A stretch of 64,000 nucleotides of DNA from Chloroflexota bacterium. GTDB taxonomy: Bacteria; Chloroflexota; Limnocylindria; Limnocylindrales; CSP1-4. The translations under genes and the position numbers were made by a program. Under the pieces are notes generated by a model. The model searched no databases and was not told where the DNA came from. It saw only the letters and a list, made by a program, of their open reading frames with translations. Below, piece by piece: positions 42,500-50,801 of the stretch; the stretch's first letter is position 1; each line of letters starts with the position of its first letter. The DNA lies in the NCBI GenBank assembly GCA_021786265.1, contig JAJYNP010000084.1, forward strand, positions 1-64,000, written 5' to 3'.

Positions 42500-43936
42500 T
42501 CAGCCCTGGCCGCCTCGGCGGTCCAGTCTCTTCCTCGCGGCCTCGATCGCCTCGCGCACCCGCGCCGGGGCCGTTCCACCCGTGACGCATGGCCGCTCGA
42601 CCGCGGCCTCCAACGTCGCCGCCCGGCGGAGCTCGCCGCCCAGCCCCGTCACCGCCTCGCCGGCGAGCCGGCGCGCCTCGGGCCCCTCCTCGGCCGCCAG
42701 CGCCTCCCGAAACGCCTCGTCATCCAGCTGATCGAGCCGGCAGCCACGACGTTCCGCCTCGGCCACGAGGCGTCCCGCCACGTGGTGGGCGACGCGGAAC
42801 GGAAGTCCGCGCTCCACCAGCGCATCGGCGACCGACGTCGCGGTCACGTGGCCGCGCAGGGCCGCCTCGCGCATGCGGTCCGCGTCGAACGAGAGTCCGC
42901 CCACGACCGCGGTCATCACCCGCAGCGACGAGCTGAACACGGCGGCCGCATCGAAGAGCGGGGCCTTGTCCTCCTGCAGGTCGCGCTGGTAGGCCAGCGG
43001 CAGCCCCTTGAGCACCCCCAGCATCGTCGCCAGATGGCCGGCCACTCGCGCGGCGCGCGCCCGCACCAGCTCGCACGGGTCCGGGTTCTTCTTGTTCGGC
43101 ATCATCGACGAGCCGGTGGCATGCGCGTCCGCGAGCGCGACCCAGCCGAACGCCGGGTTGGACCACCACACCAGCTCCTCGGCGAGGCGCGAGAGATGCA
43201 CCATGGCGAGCGCAGCGGCGGCCAGGAACTCGACCACGAAGTCACGGTCGCTCACCGCGTCCAGCGAGTTGGCGGTGACGCCCGAGAAGCCCATGTCGGC
43301 GGCAGTCGCCTCGCGATCGAGCGCAAAGCCGGCCCCCGCCAGCGCCCCTGACCCGAGCGGCGAGCGGTCAGCGCGCCGCTCGCAGTCGGCCAGCCGGCCC
43401 CGGTCCCGCTCCAGCATCTCGACATAGGCGAGCAGGTGGTGGGCGAGCAGCACCGGTTGCGCGGGCTGGACGTGGGTCATCCCCGGCAGGATCGCCTGGC
43501 CATCACGTTCGGCCCGGTCCACCAGCGCTCGCTCGAACGCGACCAGGTCGCCGTCCAGGTCGCGGACCGTCCGGCGGAGCCACAGTCGCAGGTCGAGCGC
43601 CACCTGGTCGTTGCGCGATCGCCCGGTGTGCAGCTTGCCGGCCACCGGACCGAGGCGCGCCGTGAGGGCTGCCTCGAGGTTGAGATGGACGTCCTCGAGC
43701 GCCGGGTCCCACGCGAACGTGCCGGCGTCGACGTCCCGGCGCAGCGCCTGGAGACCCTCCACGAGCCGTCGGGACTCGTCCGCGGTCAGCAGTCCGGCCC
43801 GCTCGAGCCCGCGCACGTGGGCCATCGACCCGTCGATGTCGTCGACCGCCAGCGCACGGTCGACCTCGACCGAGCGGGTCGCGTCGGCGATCAGCGGATC
43901 GGTCTCGCCGCTGAACCGCCCGCCCCACATCCGCAT
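42500..43936 (-). CDS. argH: Argininosuccinate lyase
   Basis: The last step of arginine synthesis, releasing fumarate. The N-terminus MRMWGGRFSGETDPL, HTGRSRNDQVALDLRLW, HVQPAQPVLLAHHLL and the superfamily signature GSSMMPNKKNPDPCELVRA are all present. The 478 aa match the family. ATG 43936 has GAGGAGGG upstream and a GATACACT-type -10 region about 25 bases before it. It lies 18 kb from argG and on the opposite strand, so it is separately controlled. Confidence 0.96.
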   Translation of the reverse strand: MRMWGGRFSGETDPLIADATRSVEVDRALAVDDIDGSMAHVRGLERAGLLTADESRRLVEGLQALRRDVDAGTFAWDPALEDVHLNLEAALTARLGPVAGKLHTGRSRNDQVALDLRLWLRRTVRDLDGDLVAFERALVDRAERDGQAILPGMTHVQPAQPVLLAHHLLAYVEMLERDRGRLADCERRADRSPLGSGALAGAGFALDREATAADMGFSGVTANSLDAVSDRDFVVEFLAAAALAMVHLSRLAEELVWWSNPAFGWVALADAHATGSSMMPNKKNPDPCELVRARAARVAGHLATMLGVLKGLPLAYQRDLQEDKAPLFDAAAVFSSSLRVMTAVVGGLSFDADRMREAALRGHVTATSVADALVERGLPFRVAHHVAGRLVAEAERRGCRLDQLDDEAFREALAAEEGPEARRLAGEAVTGLGGELRRAATLEAAVERPCVTGGTAPARVREAIEAARKRLDRRGGQG

Positions 43937-44063
43937 CGTGTCCCTCCTCAGGGGCGAGTGTATCGGGTGAGCGCGACCCGGGGGCGTGGGGGCCAGTCCT
44001 GCGCGGGGCCCGGGGGTGCGGGGCCCGATGGGTGCGCGGCCCGATCCGCGCGCGGCCCGGGGC

Positions 44064-45377
44064 CTACCGGCGCGAGGTCCCCACGCGGACCTCGCCGCGT
44101 GCCGGCACGTAGCGCCACGCCACGGCCGCGGCCGCAACGGAGGTGACGGCACTCACCAGGAAGACGGGACCGTGGCCGTAGGCGCCGAACAGCACCCCGC
44201 CTCCGAGGTTCGCGATGACCGACGCGATCCCCATCGCGCTCATCCCGTAGAGCGCCTGGCCGCTCCCCTGCAGCTGGTCGGGCAGCAGCGCGCCGACGGT
44301 GAGCACGATCGTGACGGTCAGCGCCCCGTACGCGAGCCCGGTCAGGATCCGGGAGGCGACGATCAACGTGGGGTCGGCGAGGACGACCCAGGAGAGGAAC
44401 GCGAGGGCGTACAGTCCGCAGGCGAGCGCGAACAGCCCGCGCAGCCCGACGCGGGAGACGAAGCGGGCGGCGACCAGCATGGCCGGGATCTCGAAGATCG
44501 CGGACACGGAGGCGGAGAGCGCGATCACCGATGGCGGGCCGCCCAGCTCCACGAGACGCAGCGGCAGGAACGTGAAGCTCGCCAGCACGCCCAGGTGGGC
44601 CAGCACCACGGCCGCCATGACACCGACCAGGCGGGGCTCGACCTCGATCGCGACGCCGATCGACCCGGCGAGCTCGCTCCAGCGCCGCGCGCGCCCGGGA
44701 GCGCCTGGGTCGGGGGCGCGAGGTCGTGGCTCGACCCCGGTCCGGGCCGGCGGACCGTGCCCGACCGTGCCGCCTTCGGCCGGATCGCGTTCCCCCTGCC
44801 GGAGGAGTGCCGCGTCGGCAGGCTGCCGGTAGTCGGCAAGGCGGGCCCGCGGCGCGTCGGGGACCGCGACGACCGCGATCGCAACCAGGACGCCCGACGC
44901 CGCGGCGAGAAGGTACGACAGACCATACCCGACCACGTCGTACGCGAACCCGGCGGCCAGCGCCGCGACCGCGAACGAGCCGCTCTCGATCAGCCGGAAG
45001 CGCCCGTACCGGTCGGGGGTCGCCGCCAGGGCGTGGACCGCCAGCGCGTCCGTGAGCATGCCGGCGCCTGATTCGACCACGTAGTACCCGATCACGGCGC
45101 AGGCGACGAGCGGCAGCGCGACCGGTGCGCCGAAGAGGAGCGCGACCGCACCTGAGCCGAGTGCGGCGGCCTGGAGTGCGCGCCGGCGCCCCAGTACGAC
45201 GTCACCCAGGTGCCCCCACACCGGCAGGGCGACCACGTATCCCAGGGCCGTGCACGCCGTGACGACGCCGATCGCCGGTGCGGAGAAGCCCCGCTGCTCG
45301 AGGATGACCGGCACGAAGGGCATCAGGACGCCGATCAGGACGCCGACGATCAGGTAGAGGCCGCGGAGGGGATGCAC
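44064..45377 (-). CDS. MFS transporter of the PPP/nucleoside-symporter-like branch
   Basis: A 437-residue major facilitator with about twelve helices and a long hydrophilic, Arg/Pro/Gly-rich central loop (about residues 180-240). It starts LRGLYLIVGVLIGVLMPFVP and has YVVALPVWGHLGDVVLGRRR, the MFS loop 2-3 motif. GTG 45377 lies eight bases after TACCAT on the minus strand, again suggesting a leaderless transcript. The substrate is unknown. It is divergent from the Rrf2 gene. Confidence 0.8.
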   Translation of the reverse strand: MHPLRGLYLIVGVLIGVLMPFVPVILEQRGFSAPAIGVVTACTALGYVVALPVWGHLGDVVLGRRRALQAAALGSGAVALLFGAPVALPLVACAVIGYYVVESGAGMLTDALAVHALAATPDRYGRFRLIESGSFAVAALAAGFAYDVVGYGLSYLLAAASGVLVAIAVVAVPDAPRARLADYRQPADAALLRQGERDPAEGGTVGHGPPARTGVEPRPRAPDPGAPGRARRWSELAGSIGVAIEVEPRLVGVMAAVVLAHLGVLASFTFLPLRLVELGGPPSVIALSASVSAIFEIPAMLVAARFVSRVGLRGLFALACGLYALAFLSWVVLADPTLIVASRILTGLAYGALTVTIVLTVGALLPDQLQGSGQALYGMSAMGIASVIANLGGGVLFGAYGHGPVFLVSAVTSVAAAAVAWRYVPARGEVRVGTSRR

Positions 45378-45462
45378 GGCAGATCATGGTAGGCGCCGCA
45401 GCCGGGCTCCAGGTGCCGGACGGACCGCGATGCGCCGTCCCGGGCCTCCCGCGCCGGCGTGG

Positions 45463-45468
45463 CATACT
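45463..45468 (+). promoter_or_regulatory. Probable -10 box of the Rrf2 regulator gene
   Basis: CATACT ends nine bases before ATG 45478 and no ribosome site is visible, so the transcript is likely leaderless. The divergent MFS gene has TACCAT at 45391-45386 on the other strand. Confidence 0.4.
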
Positions 45469-45477
45469 CGTCCCGCC

Positions 45478-45921
45478 ATGCGACTCGAGCTGACGCGACG
45501 GGGGGACTACGCCGTCCGCGCTGCTGTCGCGCTGGCCGGCGCGGACGGGAACGGTCTCCTCAGCACCCGCCGGATAGCGGCCGAGATGCAGATCCCGCCG
45601 CGGTTCCTGCCCCAGGTCATGGCCGACCTGGTCCGTGCCGCCCTGGTGGTCGCCACGACCGGGCGCTCCGGTGGGTACCGCCTGTCGCGACCGGCCGTCG
45701 AGATCTCGCTGCTCGACGTGATCCGCGCCGCCGAGCACGAGCACGGCATGCGGACCTGCATCCTCAGGGGCGGGCCCTGCGACCCCGAGGGTCGCTGCGA
45801 CGTCCACGACGTGTTCTCGGACGCACGGGACGCGTTGCTTCGATCGCTCGCCCAGGCGACGCTCGCCGAAGTGGCGCAGTCCCGGCGACGGCGACTGCCC
45901 GGAGGCGTGGCCGCGTCGTAG
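45478..45921 (+). CDS. Rrf2-family Fe-S cluster regulator (NsrR/IscR-like)
   Basis: A 147-residue winged-helix regulator. MRLELTRRGDYAVRAAVALA and the recognition region STRRIAAEMQIPPRFLPQVM are typical of Rrf2. Cys94, Cys101 and Cys107 give three cluster ligands, so it likely senses NO, redox state or iron-sulfur status. Its stop is 22 bp from the convergent NnrS-like gene, and nirK lies further on. A role in nitrogen-oxide control is inferred from these neighbours. Confidence 0.88.
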   Translation: MRLELTRRGDYAVRAAVALAGADGNGLLSTRRIAAEMQIPPRFLPQVMADLVRAALVVATTGRSGGYRLSRPAVEISLLDVIRAAEHEHGMRTCILRGGPCDPEGRCDVHDVFSDARDALLRSLAQATLAEVAQSRRRRLPGGVAAS

Positions 45922-45943
45922 CGCTTCGTCGCGCGGCCCGCGG

Positions 45944-47209
45944 TCAGCGCCCGGGCTCGCGCGCCAGGGTCGCCGCGAGCAGGAGCCCCAGGCCGATCAG
46001 CAGCGTGCCCGCCACGAGCACGGCTCCCGCCTCCATCGGTGCGGGGATGGACATCGCGAGCCCGACGGCCATGAGCGCCACGCCGCCGTTCATCGCGATG
46101 ATCCGGGGCACGGCGGCGATCCCCAGGATCCCGCGCTGCCGCGCGTGGCGACGGGGCGATCCGCCGGAGATCGCGGGGAGCAGGTGGGTCCATGACCCGA
46201 CCAGCGACTGCGCGATCCACCCGGCGGCGAGGGGCGCACCCACCACCGAGAGCGACCACGCGCCGGGCGTCGCGCCCTGGAGCAGCACGCGACCCGCGGC
46301 AGCGGCGACCGCGATCGCGAACCAGGCCACCCCAGAACCGAGGCTCCCGATCGCGACGGTCCGCCAGGAGAGGTCGCCCGTCCAGTGCCCCCGCACCCGC
46401 CATGCGCCGGCGACGTAGGCGACGAGGCCCACCGCACCGGCGATCTCGATCGCGGCCCCGGCCAGGCCGATCATGTCGCTCCGCGCCAGGTACGCAAGGG
46501 CGACCAGGGGGGCGCCGAGCGCGAGCCCGACGACCATGACCCGCATGCGGATCCCGCCGGAGATGCGGCTGCCGACCACGGTCGGGTAGAGATGCAGCAG
46601 AGTCCCCGCGACCACCAGCGACACGAACCCCAGCAGGTTCAGCCAGGCATGCATCGGCTTGAGCCATGCCCAGTCGGCCTGCACCGGCCCGAAGCCACCC
46701 ACCTCGAACGAGCCGAGCGCCGCGCCGATCGCGACGTCCGCCAGCGCGACGCCGTACGCGACGAGCACCCAGGGGTGGCGGCTGCCCATCGCCCGACGCA
46801 GGGGGAGGAACGCGGTCAGCGCCAGCAGCCCGATGCCGGCGATGAACGACGCGCCCCCGGCCGCAGCCAGCGGCGGCACGTGTCCGGCGAACCCGCCGCT
46901 GACCGCCAGCGCGCCTGCACCGAGGAGCACGAGCACGGCCGCCCGCAGCTCCCAGCGGGCGGGTCGCCCCGCGAGCAGCGAGGCGGTGAAGAACGGCAGT
47001 GCCGCCCCGATCGCCTGCGAGGCCGCGCCCGCCAGCGCCAGGTGGAGCGGCAGCCAGGCACCCATGCGGACCTGCGACGGCAGCGCCGCCGAGGCGATCG
47101 ACAGGAGCAGGAAGCCACCCGCCGCCCACAAGCCGGCGGCCGTGACCCGACGGTCGGCCGTCCGCTCCCGGGCGCGCATCAGCGGCTCCCCCGGACGCCC
47201 GACCCGCAC
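45944..47209 (-). CDS. Polytopic membrane protein, NnrS/CcoN-like
   Basis: A 421-residue protein with about twelve hydrophobic helices. Segments LHLALAGAASQAIGAALPFF and MHAWLNLLGFVSLVVAGTLL with HLYPTVVG following place conserved His residues in helices, as in NnrS and heme-copper-oxidase subunit-I-like proteins. NnrS homologues protect against NO. It is divergent from nirK and convergent with the Rrf2 gene, which fits nitrosative stress. I could not see a full oxidase metal site, so oxidase activity is not claimed. Confidence 0.65.
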   Translation of the reverse strand: MRVGRPGEPLMRARERTADRRVTAAGLWAAGGFLLLSIASAALPSQVRMGAWLPLHLALAGAASQAIGAALPFFTASLLAGRPARWELRAAVLVLLGAGALAVSGGFAGHVPPLAAAGGASFIAGIGLLALTAFLPLRRAMGSRHPWVLVAYGVALADVAIGAALGSFEVGGFGPVQADWAWLKPMHAWLNLLGFVSLVVAGTLLHLYPTVVGSRISGGIRMRVMVVGLALGAPLVALAYLARSDMIGLAGAAIEIAGAVGLVAYVAGAWRVRGHWTGDLSWRTVAIGSLGSGVAWFAIAVAAAAGRVLLQGATPGAWSLSVVGAPLAAGWIAQSLVGSWTHLLPAISGGSPRRHARQRGILGIAAVPRIIAMNGGVALMAVGLAMSIPAPMEAGAVLVAGTLLIGLGLLLAATLAREPGR

Positions 47210-47310
47210 CGATGCTCCGGCACGCGGAGGGGACCCGAGGGTGTCACGGGGACGGATCGAGCCATTCGGCGCTTACCGTCGCCAGCCGTCCACATACCGT
47301 CGCCAGCCGG

Positions 47311-47351
47311 TTGACGTGTGCTCCGCATGAATAAATACTAAGTAACTTACT
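47311..47351 (+). promoter_or_regulatory. nirK promoter with palindromic AGTAACTTACT
   Basis: TTGACG (47311-47316) and AATACT (47334-47339) are 17 bp apart, 58 bases before the nirK ATG. AGTAACTTACT (47341-47351) directly downstream is a perfect palindrome around C. ATACTAAGTA (47335-47344) also occurs inside the operator of the Fur-family gene at 50326-50335. TACCGTCGCCAGCCG is duplicated just upstream. A repressor could bind over the start point. Confidence 0.6.
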
Positions 47352-47396
47352 GATGTTTGGCCTCTCCGCAGGGGCCGCCGAAAGAGAGGAGACACG

Positions 47397-48554
47397 ATGC
47401 ATCGGCAGCTCGTCCGGGTGTCCGGCGTCCTGGCCGTCGCGCTCATCGCCGGCGCCTGCGTGGCGAGCGGCCAGGCTACCTGGACCGAGGCGCCGGCTTC
47501 CGCGCTCCCCGGACCGGTCACCAGCCCGGTGGCGAGCGCCGCGGCAGCCGGAGCGAACGGCGTCGCCGGCGCCACGGCGGCCGGCACGATGCCGGGCATG
47601 AGCGCGCCGGCGTCCTCGTCCACCTCGACCGCCACCTATCAGCTGCCGTCGCCCGATCCGTCCGCGGCACCGTACCAGCTCTATGACGCGACGGCGCCGG
47701 CCGTGCTGCCCGGGACGGACCACACCATCACGCTCACGGTCGAGGAGAAGGACTTCACGATCGCCACGGGGTACGTCGTGCACGCCTGGACGTTCAACGG
47801 CCAGATCCCCGCACCGGTGATCCGCGTGCACTTCGGCGACACGGTCCGCGTGCACCTGGTCAACCCCTCGACCAGCACCATGCCCCACTCGCTCGACTTT
47901 CACGCCAGCCAGGTCGCCTGGAACGGCCCCATGCAGTCGGTGAACCCGGGCCACGACGCCTGGTACATCTGGCATGCCGACTATGCCGGGGTCTGGATGT
48001 ACCACTGCGGCACCGCGCCCGCGCTCGATCACATCGCCAACGGCATGTACGGGATGGTCATCGTCGAGCCGAAGGGCGGCCTGCCCGGGGTCGACAGGGA
48101 ATTCACGATCGTCCAGAGCGAGTGGTACTTCGGCGGGCAGGGCAAGCCGGTCGACTTCACCCGCGCGGCCGCGACCGACCCGGCGCCCGACTTCGTCGTC
48201 TTCAACGGCGTGGCGAACCAGTACAAGGACCACCCCCTGCTGGTCGACACCGGCAAGACGGTGCGCGTCTTCGTCCTGGACGCCGGTCCCAGCATCGGCA
48301 CGTCGTTCCACATCGTGGGCACGATCTTCAACACGGTCATCAAGGAGGGCGTGGAGCTCTCGGCGGGCAACGCGGGAGGCTGGGGCTCGCAGGCCGTCGA
48401 TCTCTCACCGGCGCAGGGGGCGATCGTGCAGTTCGTGCCGCCGGAGGACGGGCAGTACGTGATGGTGGATCACGCCTTCACCTACGCGGCCCACGGGGCC
48501 ATGGCGATCGTCCAGGCGGGCGACGGGGTCTACAGGGGGACCTCGCAGAAGTAG
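47397..48554 (+). CDS. nirK: Copper-containing nitrite reductase-type lipoprotein
   Basis: A two-cupredoxin-domain enzyme expected to reduce nitrite to NO outside the membrane. The signal peptide ends in lipobox IAGAC (Cys21), then an Ala/Ser-rich linker to about residue 90. Type 1 copper ligands: His164, Cys204, His212 and Met217. Type 2 ligands: His169, His203 and a later His (359 or 366). The catalytic pair is Asp167 in PHSLDFHAS and His305 in TSFHIVG. With all residues present it should be active. The 385 aa fit. GAGAGGAG precedes ATG 47397. Confidence 0.88.
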   Translation: MHRQLVRVSGVLAVALIAGACVASGQATWTEAPASALPGPVTSPVASAAAAGANGVAGATAAGTMPGMSAPASSSTSTATYQLPSPDPSAAPYQLYDATAPAVLPGTDHTITLTVEEKDFTIATGYVVHAWTFNGQIPAPVIRVHFGDTVRVHLVNPSTSTMPHSLDFHASQVAWNGPMQSVNPGHDAWYIWHADYAGVWMYHCGTAPALDHIANGMYGMVIVEPKGGLPGVDREFTIVQSEWYFGGQGKPVDFTRAAATDPAPDFVVFNGVANQYKDHPLLVDTGKTVRVFVLDAGPSIGTSFHIVGTIFNTVIKEGVELSAGNAGGWGSQAVDLSPAQGAIVQFVPPEDGQYVMVDHAFTYAAHGAMAIVQAGDGVYRGTSQK

Positions 48555-48621
48555 CCGGCCGCGACTGGCCCGGCTGGCCGGCCGGGTCACTGCACCGGAC
48601 CGGGGCCGCCTCGCGCTCCCG

Positions 48622-49260
48622 TCAGCTCGTCGCGCCGAACCTGCGAACCGCGATCACGCTGACGATCCACCCCAGGATGAGGCTGATGCCGGCGGTCGTG
48701 CACCAGATGCAGATCGCGTGGATCACGAACAACTCGAGGTACACCAGCGTGGCGATCACGAAGACGCCGATCAGCCCCAGCCCATACGGCACGTAGAGGA
48801 TGCGCCGGTCGCCGGTCCGCCACCACGCCACGACCGACACCAGCACGAGCGTAGCCATGCCCAGACCGTAGATGGCGACGGGGATGCCCATGAACGTGCT
48901 GTACTTGCTGGCCTGGACCGTGTCGCAGCCCTGGACCACGAAGCACACGGCCGTGGAGTTGGTCAGCTTGACGACCGCCAGGTACCCCAGGGCGACCATG
49001 GCGATCGCGGCCAGGACCGCCATCGCCACCGCGAACCTCGCCCGGTCGCTCGCCAGCCACCCGCGCAGGCCGCGCGGTGGATCGGCGAGGGCCGGCCCAC
49101 GTGCGCCGGAGCCGGCCGGGTCGCCTTCCGCGACGGGCGCCGCGACTCCTGCCACGGCGTGCGCCGGCAAGGGAACCGCCGCGGGCCTCGACGCGCCCCG
49201 CCCGGACGCGCTGTCCGACGGCCTCCCCCGCGCGTTCGTGCGGGATCGCCGTGCGCTCAC
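48622..49260 (-). CDS. Vitamin K epoxide reductase (VKOR) family membrane protein
   Basis: A 212-residue membrane protein that reoxidises DsbA-type partners with quinone. After a soluble N-terminal 65 residues, four to five helices include CFVVQGCDTV, the loop cysteines, SKYSTFMGIPVAIYGLGMA, and the active pair CIWC. GTG 49260 lies 16 bp after the dsbA-like stop, so the two form an oxidative-folding unit. The VKOR/DsbA pair replaces DsbB in such bacteria. Confidence 0.88.
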   Translation of the reverse strand: MSARRSRTNARGRPSDSASGRGASRPAAVPLPAHAVAGVAAPVAEGDPAGSGARGPALADPPRGLRGWLASDRARFAVAMAVLAAIAMVALGYLAVVKLTNSTAVCFVVQGCDTVQASKYSTFMGIPVAIYGLGMATLVLVSVVAWWRTGDRRILYVPYGLGLIGVFVIATLVYLELFVIHAICIWCTTAGISLILGWIVSVIAVRRFGATS

Positions 49261-49276
49261 GGGGTCATCCCCACGC

Positions 49277-50182
49277 TCATGACGCGCCTGGCGTCGGGGC
49301 CGGGGACCGGGCCGCACCCGCCGACGACGCGGCCGGGCTCCCCGCCGTCGCCGGGCTGGCGCCCGCGGCCGCGGAGGGCGGCGCGGAGGGCAGCGCCCGG
49401 AGGGCGGCATCGATTGCGGCCGACACGCTCGGGAGGTCGAGGCCGCCCGTGTACTGCTTCCCGTTGAGGAAGAGCGTGGGCGTGCCCGTGATCCCGAGCT
49501 GCTTGCCCTGGTCGGTCTCCGCCTGCACCGCGCTCAGCATCGACGGGTCGGACAGGCACTGGTTGAACCTGGCCTGGTCAAGGCTCAGACGGCCGGCGAT
49601 CCCATCGTAGAGCGCCTGGTTGAAGGTGCCGCTGTTCTCGGTGCCCTGGTTCGCGAACAGGTACTCCATGAAGGCCCAGAACTGGCCCTGGTCGCCGGCG
49701 CACCGGGCGGCGACAGCGGCAGTGAACGACTCCTGCCCGATGAACGAGTAGTCGTGATAGGTGATCTCCAGCTGCCCCGAGCTCACGTACTGGCTGATCA
49801 GGTGCGGCTCGATGTTGACCGAATAGTTGTCGCAGTACGGGCACTGGAAGTCTTCCCACTCGTCGAGCTTGAGCGGCGCGTTGGCGCTGCCGAGCGAGCG
49901 GCCGTGCGCGAGGGCGGCCGGGAAGGGCGACGGCGCCACGATCGTGCCTGTTCGCGATCCGCCGACCGCGTTCTGCACCAGCACGAAGACGAGCCCGATC
50001 GCGGCCACCGCGACGACGGCGAGGGTGATCAGCGCGATCGGCGACCGGAGCGCAGACGGCACCGCCGGCCCGCCGCCGGCCCCGCCGCCTGCCGGACGGC
50101 CAGCGGCGGGGCGCTGGGCTCGCTGCGCGGCACGCCGCTCGCGGCGGGCCGCCGAGTTCGACGTGGGGCGGTTGGCGCTCAG
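49277..50182 (-). CDS. DsbA-family membrane-anchored thiol:disulfide oxidoreductase
   Basis: A 301-residue protein with one N-terminal transmembrane segment (IALITLAVVAVAAIGLVFVL) and an outside thioredoxin domain with EDFQCPYCDNYSV and cis-Pro loop ITGTPTLFLNGKQY. A Pro/Ala/Ser-rich tail follows. The only strong ribosome site, AAAGGAG, is placed seven bases before CTG 50182, so a rare CTG start is likely; GTG 50263 lacks a ribosome site. It oxidises exported cysteines and pairs with VKOR downstream. Confidence 0.83.
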   Translation of the reverse strand: MSANRPTSNSAARRERRAAQRAQRPAAGRPAGGGAGGGPAVPSALRSPIALITLAVVAVAAIGLVFVLVQNAVGGSRTGTIVAPSPFPAALAHGRSLGSANAPLKLDEWEDFQCPYCDNYSVNIEPHLISQYVSSGQLEITYHDYSFIGQESFTAAVAARCAGDQGQFWAFMEYLFANQGTENSGTFNQALYDGIAGRLSLDQARFNQCLSDPSMLSAVQAETDQGKQLGITGTPTLFLNGKQYTGGLDLPSVSAAIDAALRALPSAPPSAAAGASPATAGSPAASSAGAARSPAPTPGAS

Positions 50183-50323
50183 GGTGGATCTCCTTTCGGG
50201 ACGCGACGGGCCTTCATCCGGGAGCCCGCGGGGGTCGACGCGCAGCGCGCAGGACACGCGCACGGCGCAGGGTACCGCAGGGTGGCGCGAAGCGGGCGAA
50301 AGGCTGCCTCCACCGGGGGCTTG

Positions 50324-50338
50324 TGATACTAAGTATCA
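50324..50338. promoter_or_regulatory. Fur/Zur-type operator, perfect 15-bp palindrome
   Basis: TGATACTAAGTATCA is a perfect palindrome around A50331, eight bases before the GTG start of the Fur-family gene and 142 bases from the divergent dsbA-like start. GATACT inside it could serve as the -10 box, so binding would block transcription. Autoregulation and control of the metal importer are expected. Confidence 0.7.
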
Positions 50339-50345
50339 TCTGACC

Positions 50346-50801
50346 GTGAGCAGCGCCGCCTTTCTGCTCGGCCCGCTGACCCGTTCCGGGCTCCGCGTCA
50401 CGGAACCCCGCCGGGTCGTCGCCGAGCTCATCGCGACGCGGTCGGGGCACTTCACCGCTGCGGACCTCGCCGCCGACGCCGGCCAGCGACAGGTCGCGAT
50501 CGGGCGAGCGACCATCTTCCGGACGCTCGACGTCTTCGTACGCCTGGGCGGCGTGGAGCGGATCGACCTCCCGACTGGCGATCACGCCTACGTCCACTGC
50601 GAGCCTGCCCACCATCACCACGTCGTCTGTTCGGCCTGCGGGCGCACCGATGAGGTGGACGGCTGCGACCTGCAGGCGGTGGTGCGCGAGATCGCGGAAC
50701 GCACGGGCTACCGCGTGGACGGACACCGGCTCGAGCTGTACGGGATCTGCCCCGACTGCCAGGCGCGCGCGTCGACGGGACCGCGAGGAGCAGCGGCATG
50801 A
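50346..50801 (+). CDS. Fur-family metal regulator, probably Zur-like
   Basis: A 151-residue Fur-family protein. The winged helix shows RVTEPRRVVAELIATRSGHF and IGRATIFRTLDVFVRLGGV. The His-rich metal site is HCEPAHHHHVVCSACGRTDE, with structural zinc cysteines CSAC and CPDC. It is followed, with a four-base overlap, by a ZnuA/TroA-type binding protein, so zinc (or manganese) sensing is likely. GTG 50346 begins eight bases after its palindromic operator. Confidence 0.87.
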   Translation: MSSAAFLLGPLTRSGLRVTEPRRVVAELIATRSGHFTAADLAADAGQRQVAIGRATIFRTLDVFVRLGGVERIDLPTGDHAYVHCEPAHHHHVVCSACGRTDEVDGCDLQAVVREIAERTGYRVDGHRLELYGICPDCQARASTGPRGAAA

